Assembly (NCBI GenBank): GCA_903834675.1
Contig: CAILKC010000955.1
Location: 1 to 10,795, forward strand
Direction: 5' to 3'
Source: an uncultured Victivallales bacterium
GTDB taxonomy: Bacteria; Verrucomicrobiota; Lentisphaeria; Oligosphaerales; JAFGRS01
Length of the DNA stretch: 10,795 nt
The position numbers and the translations under genes were made by a program. The notes beneath the pieces were generated by a model. That model searched no databases. It was given only the letters and a program-made list of their open reading frames with translations, and was not told the DNA's origin. Positions 1 to 9,000 of the stretch are shown here, piece after piece (positions within the stretch are counted from its first letter, which is position 1; the number at the start of each line of letters is the position of its first letter).

Positions 1-3000
1 CCATCCCGTCCTCCGCGGATCAGCGCATCACGATCCGTAACCTCCACACGGTGACGCTGACGGCAGACCTGGCGGCGGACCAGGTCACCGTGCTCTTCGG
101 CGGGCAACTCAGCGTCAACCCTGCGGTGACCCTGACCCTGGAGGACGGCAGCGGCACCGACCTCGACGTGAACAGCGGCGGCGCCTTGGCGGTGATGGGC
201 ACGGGCCTGGTGTTCGGCCCGGGGAGTCTCCTGCTGGCGGCCGGTGCCAGCCTGCAGATCGGCGCCAGCGCTGGCATCACCTCAGTCGGCGCGACCGGCA
301 GTATTCAGACCGGCAGCCGCAGCTTCGACCCCGGCGCCAACTACACCTACAACGGCCCGACGGCCCAGGTCACCGGAGATGGCCTGCCCACCACCCTCAC
401 CGGTAATCTCACCGACGCCAACAGTGCCGGGCTGAGCTTGACCAGCAGCCTGACCCTCAACCTGCCCAGCGTCTGCACCGTCAACAACGGCGCCACGCTG
501 ACCCTGGGCACCTCCACCATCGGCGGCTCCGGCACCTTCACCCTGGCCAGTGGTGGCACGCTGCAAATCGGCTCGGCCGAGGGTATCGTGGCTGGCCTGG
601 CCGATACCACCCATGGGAATATCCGCACCACCACCGCCCGAAATTTTCCCACCGGCGCCAACTACACCTACAACGGCACCCTGGCCCAGGTCACCGGCAG
701 TGGCCTGCCCGCAACCGTCAACCTCTTGACCAGCAGCAACACCGCCAGCAGCAATGCCGTCGTCTCCCTCAGCAACGACGTGACCGTCAGCACAACCCTG
801 GCTTTGACCAACGGCGCCCTCGCTCTCGGGGCCCACACGCTGACGCTCAATGACGCCATCAGCCGCACCAGCGGCACCCTCACCGGCGGCAGCAACTCGG
901 CCATCGTCTTCGCCGGCACCGGCTCGGCCGCCAATACCACCCTGCCCGCAGTCACCTCCGGCCTGCAGAACCTGACGCTCAATCGGGCCAACGGCATCAC
1001 CCTGGGCGCTAGCCTGGAGCTCAGCGGCGGCCTGACTCTCACCAGCGGCAACCTGGCCACCGGGGCCTACCAGGTTAGCCTGGCAACCGCGGCGACCGCG
1101 ACGCGCACCAGCGGCTGGGTCAATGGCACCCTGAAGAAAGCCTTCAACTCCGGCGCCAGCCAAGCCTTTACCTTCCCGATCGGCGGACAGAGCTACTACC
1201 GGCCGCTGGCCCTGGCGGGTCTGAACGTGACCACCGCCGGAACCCTGGCCGCCAGCGTGACCTCGACGGCGGGGGACCACCCGGAGTCCGCCACCTCCGG
1301 GATCGACCCCAACCATGACGTGACGCGCTATTGGACGCTCACCGCGGGCGGCGGCCTGCTGGTGGGCAGTTACGCCCTGACCTTGTACTTCGACGCCAGC
1401 GACGTGAGCAGCGGCGCCGACTGGAACTACTTCGTCGTGCGCAAGTGGAATGGCAATGCCTGGTCAACCACCGGCGCAGGCACTCTCACCAGCACCAGCA
1501 GCGCGGCGACCAGCCTGAACTCCTTCGGCGACTTCGTGGTCGGCGAGCCCCTGGCCAGCCGCCTGTTGGTCACCCTGCCCGGCCAAACCTTCACCAACGG
1601 CAGCGGCAACTCGGGCCCGGTCAGCTCCCAGACCGCCGGGGCCTCGTTCAATCTCAACCTCCGGGCGGTCGATCTCTTCAACACCGTGGACCCCACCTAT
1701 GTCGGCCTCCACACGATCACCTACACCGGACCCGCCAATGCCCCCAACGGCGCCGCCCCGGTCTATACCACCAGCGTCCTCTTCACCAACGGCGAGACCG
1801 GCGACCTCGCCACCATCCTCAAACTGGCCGAAACCACAACGATCACCGCCACCAATGATATCCTCCCCGGCGTGGCCAGCGACCCCCTCACCAGCGCTCC
1901 TGCCGCCGCCAGCCAGCTGGCGTTCACCAGTTCACCGGTAACCGTGACGGCAGGCAGCGCTTCCGGCTCGATCACGGTGCAACGGCAGGATCCCTATGGA
2001 AACCCGAACACGACCGACGCCAGCCGGTCGGTCACGCTCGCCAGTAACTCCAGCGGCACCGTCACCTTTAACCCCGTTTCGCCGCTCTCCATCACCAGCG
2101 CCTCGAGCAGCACCAGCTTCACCTACACGGATACGAAAGCCGGAACCCCGACCGTCACCGCCGCTAGCACCTCGCCCAGCACCATTACCTCGGCCACCCA
2201 GCAGGAGACCGTCAATCCGGGCCCGGTGGACGCGACCACCTCCACCCTGCTAGCCTCCCCCACCTCGGTGGCCGCCGATGGCAGCGCGACCTCCACCATC
2301 ACGGTCACCTTGAAGGACGCCGCCGGCAACCCGCTCCCGGGTAAGTCCGTCTCCCTCGCCCAGACCTCCGGCGCGGGCACCCCGACCATTACCACCGTGC
2401 TGAATGTCACCAACCCCTCGGGGCAAGGAAGCTGGACCGTGAAATCCACCACCGCCGCGGTGGATGTCTTCACCGCCACCGATACCTCCGCTGACGTCAC
2501 CGTCAGCCAAACCGCCACCGTGACCTTTACCGCCGGCGCGGTGACGCACTACCGTGTCACCTTCTCCTCGCCGCCGTTCTATGCCGGAATTCCCTTCACC
2601 ACCTACGCCACGGCCAAGGATGCTTACAACAATACGGTCACTACACACTCTGCCACCGTAAGCTTCAGCAGCACCAGCTTGACGCTGAAATGGGACTCCG
2701 ATGGGAGTGGGTCCTTTGACAAGGTCGGGCTCGACATTCAGAAGGCCACCGTGGACGGGGTTGCCGCGATCAGCACCAAAGACGATACCTCTACGGCGCT
2801 CATGGGCGTAACCGTGACCGCTGACGATGGGACGTACAGCGGCACCTCATCTGCTATCGATATCGACATCGCCGCCGGCGCCTATCATACCAAAGCCAGC
2901 GGTGATTGGAGCACGTATGGCTCCGTCTGGGAGACCTGGAATGGGAGTTCCTGGGTGAGCGCCAGCGCCGCACCTACCTACACCGATGGCGTGATTATGG

Positions 3001-6000
3001 TGCGGTCGGGTCACGCGGTGACGGTTGCAGCTGACGTCTCTGTCGACCAAGTCCACATCGAGAGCGGCGGGTCCATCCTCGTCTCCAACGGCCGGGTCTT
3101 GACGGTGGTGTCTAACGCGCAGCCCGGCCTGGAAGTCTACGGCACGCTGAACAACAACGGCACGGTCACCGTGAACTCGGGCGCCACGCTCTACGTCTAT
3201 GACAGCGGCGTCATGGACAACACCGGCACGGTGAACTCCGACGGGGGCAGCTACGGGAACCTCACGTTCTACGGCGGCACCTACAAGCACAGCTTCACCT
3301 CCTTGGCCGGCGCCATCCCGCTCGCGACCTGGACCACAAATTCTCAGAAATCCACCTGCCAGATCACCGGCTACACCAGCAACACCGGTACCCCGGGCGG
3401 CTTGAATCAGAGCTTCCAAAACGTCGTCTGGAACTGCCCGAGCCAGACCGGCGCCATCAGCCTGGGCGGTGGGTTCGCCACGGTGGACAGCTTCACCGTC
3501 AGTAGCACCGGCTCGGGCTCCATCGCCCTGGCCGCTAACCTCAATGCCACCACCCGAGTCACCGTGGGAAGCGGCGCCAGGCTTGATGGCGGCACCTACA
3601 CCATCAGCGGCGCTGCCTTCGATCTGCAAGTCGGCGGCACCCTCGGCATCGGCGCGGCCGACGGCATCCTCTCTGCCACCGCGTTTGGCAACATCCAGAC
3701 CACCACTCGCCATTTCTCGTCGGGGGCCAACTACATCTACAACGGCAGCGCGGCTCAGGTGACTGGCAGCGGCCTGCCGGTGACCGTGCATGGGCTGACC
3801 GTCAGCAACAGTGCCGGCGTGACCCTGAGCGCGGACGTCGTCGTCAACGATACCCTGACCCTGACCAGCGGCGCCCTCAGTCTCGGCGCACACACGCTCA
3901 CGGTCAATGACGCCATCACAACCACCGGCGGCTCGCTGACCGGCGGCGCAACCTCGGCCATCGTCATCGCGGATAACGGCACCGCGGCCAACACCACCCT
4001 GCCGACCGTCTCGGGCGGCCTGCAGTACCTGACCGTCAACCGCGCCAATGGCGTCACCCTGGGTGGCGCCGTGACGGTTACGGGCACCCTCACCCTCACC
4101 AGCGGCAACGTCAGCAGCGCCAATAACCTCAGCCTTGGCAGCGGCGCTAGCCTCGTGCGGGCCACGGGTAGCCTGTCAGGCACGCCAACCTTCAGCGGCA
4201 CCGTCAACGTCACCTACACCGCCCCCGGCGTGATCACAGGCACAGAGCTGCCCACCGCGACGGGCAACGTGCTGCAAGCGCTCTCCTTCAACCAGGCTTC
4301 GGGCACGGTCACCCTCGCCGCAGACGTCACCGCCAATGGCACGGTCACCCTCGCCGCCGGTGCGACGTTCGCAGACGGCGGCTTCACGCTCACCGCCAAG
4401 GGAAATATGGCGAATGCGGGCACCGCCAGCGGCGCGGGCCGGATCGCGTTGGCCGGCAGTATCAGCCAGACGGTTTCCGGTACGGGCAGCTACAGCAACC
4501 TGGAGTTGAACAACGGCGCGGGCGCTTCCCTGACCGGGGCCAGCACCGTCAACGGCACCCTGTTCCTGACGGCGGGCACCCTGACGAATGGGGTGAACCT
4601 GACCCTGGCCAACGGCGCCACCATCTCCCGCGCCGTGGGCGCCTTGGGAACCGCGCCGACCTTTGGGGCCACCGTCAACCTGATCTACACCGGGACCACC
4701 GGCGTCACCGCCGCCAACGAGATGCCGGCCGCTGCCTCCGTTCTGAACAACCTCACCCTCAGTTACGCCTCGAGCGCGACCCTGACCCTGGCTGCGGACG
4801 CGACCGTAAACGGCCTCCTGACCCTCGGCGCCAACTCGACGCTGGCTGACGCTGGCTACATCCTCACCGCCAAGGGCGATGTCACGAACTCCGGCACACA
4901 CAGCGGCACCGGCAATATCCGGCTCGACAATCCCGCCAGCCAGACCCTCTCTGGCTCGGGCACCTACGGCAACCTGGAGCTCTACCAGGGCTATGCGGGC
5001 CTGAACGGCAGCCCGACCATCAGCGGTACCCTCACCCTGTCCAGCGGCGGCCAGTTCGTGGTCGGGGCCAACACCCTCACCCTCACCGGCCCCGGCCTCG
5101 CCGGCACCCCAACCAACCTGACCGCCAACGCCTTGTCCAGCCTCGTCTTTGCTGGCAGCAGTGTGAACCTCCCGAGCAGCGTCACCCAGCTCAATGACCT
5201 GACGCTCGCCAACAGCAATGGCCTAACCTTGACAGGCAACCTGGAGATCGACGGCACCCTCACCCTGACCAGCGGCAACCTGACCACCGGGGCCTATCAG
5301 GTCAGCCTCGCGACCGCGGCGACCTGGACGCGCACCAGCGGCTGGGTCAACGGCACCCTGAAGAAAACCTTTAACCCCGGCGCCAGCCAATCCTTCACCT
5401 TCCCCATCGGCGAGAACTACTACCGGCCGGTGGCGCTGGCGGGCCTGAACGTGACCACGGCCGGAACCCTGGCCGCTAGCGTGACCTCGGCGGCGGGAAA
5501 CCACCCGCAGATGGCTACCTCCGGCCTCAACCCCAGCCTTGATGTGACGCGCTACTGGACGCTCACCGCGGGCAGCAGCCTGGTGGTGAGCTCCTACGGT
5601 GCCACCTTTACCTTCGATGCCACCGACGTGAGCAGCGGCGCCGACTGGAACCACTTCGTCGTGCGCAAGTGGAACGGCAGCGCCTGGTCGACCACCAGCA
5701 CCGGCACTCGCACCAGCACCAGCATCGCGGCCATCGGCCTGAACTCCTTCAGCGACTTCGTCCTCGGCGAGCCCCTGGCGAGCCGCCTGTTAGTCACCCT
5801 CCCCGGCGAAACCTTCACCGATGGCAGCGGCAACGCGGGGACAGTCAGCAACCAGACCGCTGGCACCGCGTTCGACCTCGCCCTGAGAGCCGTGGATAGC
5901 TTCAATACCGTCGATGCAAACTATGCAGGCACCAAGACGATCGCCTACAGCGGCCCGGGCGGCTCCGGCGGCAACGCCCCGGTCTATACCACCAGCGTCA

Positions 6001-9000
6001 CCTTCAGCAGCGGCCAGGCAACCAGCGTTCCCACCACCCTCAAACTGGCGGAAACCACCACCATCACGGCCACGGATAGTCTCCTGACCGGCCTGCCCAG
6101 CTCGACGCTGAACGTGACGGTGGCGGCGGCTAACCAGCTGGTGTTTACCTCCCAGCCCTCGCCCAGTACGGTGGCGGGGGTGCCCTTTGCGACGCAGCCG
6201 GTAGTCAAGATAGAGGACGCCTACGGCAACCTGGTCGTCTCTGGCCTGGACGCGACGCGAAGCGTGACCCTGACCCTGACCACGGGCACAGGCACCCTCG
6301 GCGGGACCCCCTCGATGAACGCGGTAGCAGGCGTGGCCAACTTCGCGGGCCAGGGCCTCAACCTCAACCTGGTGGGCGCCGACAAGGTGCTGACGGCAAC
6401 CGCGACCCTGACGGCGGGGGTCACGACGACCACGACCAGTCCGGACTTTGCAATCACTCCCGGAGCGCTGCATCATTTCGCCGTGTCTACGCCCAGCACG
6501 CAGACCGCCGGAACCGCGTTCAGCCTTGCCTCCATCACGGCACAGGACGTCTGCAACAACACCGTCCCCAGCTTTGTCGGCACCGTCGACCTCACCGAAA
6601 CCGGCGGCGGAGCGGGCGGTACGGTCTCGCCGCTGACCTCAGACGCATTTGTCGCGGGGGGGCGCTCGAACCAGAGCGTCACCCTGAGCCGGGCGGGTTC
6701 TGGGGTCACCCTCACCGCGACCAATCACGACGGAAGCGAAACGGGACTCAGCGGCACGTTCACCGTCAACGCGGCAGCACCAACCAAGCTGCAGATACTG
6801 CTGCCGGGTGAGGTGGCAACCCCGGACTCGACTAGCGGTAAGGCCGGCACGCCCACGGAGCAGACGGTGGGTATGCCAATCAGCAGCGGCGTGGTGGTCA
6901 ATGCCGTGGACCCCTACTGGAACGTGGTCAGCAGTGCCACGCCGAACGTGACGATCAGCAGTTCCGACGGTAGCGCGACGATCGCGGATGACAATGGCGG
7001 GACGCCTGGCCACCTCACCCTGGTGAACGGCACGGGGACGCTCTCGAGCTTTACCTTCATGACGGCGGGTATGCGCACGATCACGGCCACCGATGCGGCC
7101 TCCGGGTTGACGTCCAACACCAGCCCGGAGGTCTTGGTGAGTAAGGTCAAAGCACCGACCACCCTCACCCTGGTCTCCTCGGCCAACCCGTCGAACCCCG
7201 GGGCGAGCGTGACCTTCACCGCCACGCTCTCGGAGAACGCGGCCACGGGCACGGTGACCTTCAAGGACGGGGCCGCCACCCTGGGCACCGGGACCCTGAG
7301 CGCCGGCGTCGCGACCTATACCACCAGCACCCTGAACACGGGCATTCACAGCCTCGCCGCGACCTACGCCGGCGATGCCGACTATGCGGCCTGCACCAGC
7401 AACACCTTGACCCAGGCGGTAAAGGCGACCACCACCCTCGCCCTGATCTCCTCGGCCAACCCGTCGGTCGCCTGGGTCAGCGTGACCTTCACCGCCACGC
7501 TCTCGGAGAGCGCGGCCACGGGCACGGTCATGTTCAGGGACGGGGCCACCCTGCTCGGCTCGCCGACGGTGGTCGCCGGCGTCGCCTCCCTCGTCACTAA
7601 CGCCCTGAGCGCGGGCAGCCACAGCCTGACCGCGGAGTACTCCGGCGATGGCTTCCACACCGCGAGCACCAGCAACACCCTGACCCAGGTGGTGACCTCG
7701 TCGCCCACGCTGGCGGTAATCGGGAGGTTCTGCGCGCTGCGTGAGACCTCCGGCCTCGTCATCCAGTGGGAGACTGTCTCCGAAGTCGGCTCGCTCGCTT
7801 TCAACCTCTACCGCGAAGACGCGGCGGCGGCGACCCTCACGCGCGTCACTACGGAAGCACTGTCCGCCGTGGGTGAAGCCCAGGGCGGAGTCTACCGCGC
7901 CCTCGAGGTGGAGGCGGCCCCGGGAGCAAGCTGCCGCTACCTGGTCGAGGAGTTGCAGGCCGATGGCAGTGCCCGGCGCTATGGGCCTTTCGAAGTACTG
8001 CTGCCAGTCGCGCTCGGCGGGGTCTCGGTGGCCAGCCTCGATGGCCCCGCTAGCGCCGTCACCGAGCCGCTACCGACCGCTGGGCAGCGCCCCGGCGACG
8101 AGCTGCTGCTGGGCGCTTGGCCGCATCCGGTTGACCCGCTCAAGACCGCCCGCGGCGCCTCCCGCGAAAGCGAGCTGGCGCAAGCCGCCGCCAAGGCCAG
8201 CACCAAGGCCGCCGAGACCTCTGCCATAGGCTCAAAAGCGCTGGCCAACCTGACCTCAAGGCTGCGGATCAAGGTCGCCACCGAGGGCCTCAAGTACCTC
8301 TCCGCCGCCACCATCGCCACCGGCCTGGGCAGCACACTTGCCGAGGTGCGCCAGGCGCTGCTGGCGCAGCAGTTGGAGCTCTCCTGCCAGGGCATTGCCG
8401 TCGCTTACGCCCCGGCGACCGACGGCGCCGGGCTCTACTTCTACGGGCGCGCCTACCGTTCGCCGTACACCATCGGCAATGTCTATTGGCTGCAGCCCGG
8501 GACCGGCCTCGTGGTCCCGCCCGCCAGCGTCGGCGCCGCTACGGGCGCCCCGCTCGGCAGCTTTGCCGAACGGGTTCACCGCGAAGAAGATAACGACTCC
8601 AGACCCGATCTCCTGGCCGCCGTGGAAGATGGCCTCTGGCTCTGGGGCCTGCTGCAATCGGATGTTGAGGAGTTTAGGACGCGCAGCCTGGAGGTTGACC
8701 TACCCGGACTGGCGACGGACGGCGGCCTCGCGACCGTCACCGTCCGTCTGCATGGCGCCAACAATACCGCGGCGGAGTTTGACCACGAGACCGCCGTCGA
8801 GGTCAAGGGAAAGCGCCTCGGCTCGAGTCCCTGGGATGGCCTCGTGCCGCACGAGGCCAGCTTCACCCTGGACGCCAAGGGCCTGCTGGCGGGGCGGAAT
8901 ACGGTCGTGGTGCGAGCCCTGGCGCCAGTCGGCTCAGTCGGCACGACCTCGCGCTCCTACCTCGACTGGGTCGAGGTGAGCTATCCGCGGCGCTTCGCGG

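Larger units (their letters stand above)
561..1871 (+). repeat. Large intragenic duplication, copy A (intact form)
   Basis: This block runs from 'LQIGSAEGI' to 'AETTTITATNDILPG' and recurs as two separated pieces at 3642-4109 and about 5136-6092. Its parts are the GANYTYNG unit; a solenoid stretch 'LTLTSG/GAHTLTLNDAI/TLPAVTSGLQNLTL'; a module 'GWVNGTLKK.F', 'FTFPIG', 'YYRP.ALAGLNVT', 'DVTRYWTLTAG', 'DVSSGADWN', 'FVVRKWNG.AWSTT' and 'LNSF.DFV.GEPLASR'; and an Ig-like module 'LLVTLPGQTF', 'RAVDLFNTVD', 'APVYTTSV', 'LKLAETTTITAT'. By eye, about four residues in five match copy B across the last two modules. The DNA is also recognisably similar, indicating duplication within the gene. Confidence 0.9.

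Noticed and set aside
51..53. GTG at 51 as the start of the gene
   Set aside because: The frame is open through position 3, no Shine-Dalgarno sequence precedes it, and it falls inside a beta module repeated at 2991.
3..1030. Autotransporter or two-partner-secretion filamentous haemagglutinin
   Set aside because: The repeats look solenoid-like, but there is no C-terminal beta-barrel, and the expected N-terminal secretion domain is not in view. The evidence is insufficient.
282..1316. Long antisense open frames (for example 282-1316, 2847-3893, 6639-7658 on the minus strand)
   Set aside because: They sit opposite the giant gene, whose Thr/Gly/Ala/Asn codons with GC third positions leave few antisense stops. 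Their predicted proteins are Gly/Val/Arg-rich with no recognisable domain, and they lack ribosome binding sites.
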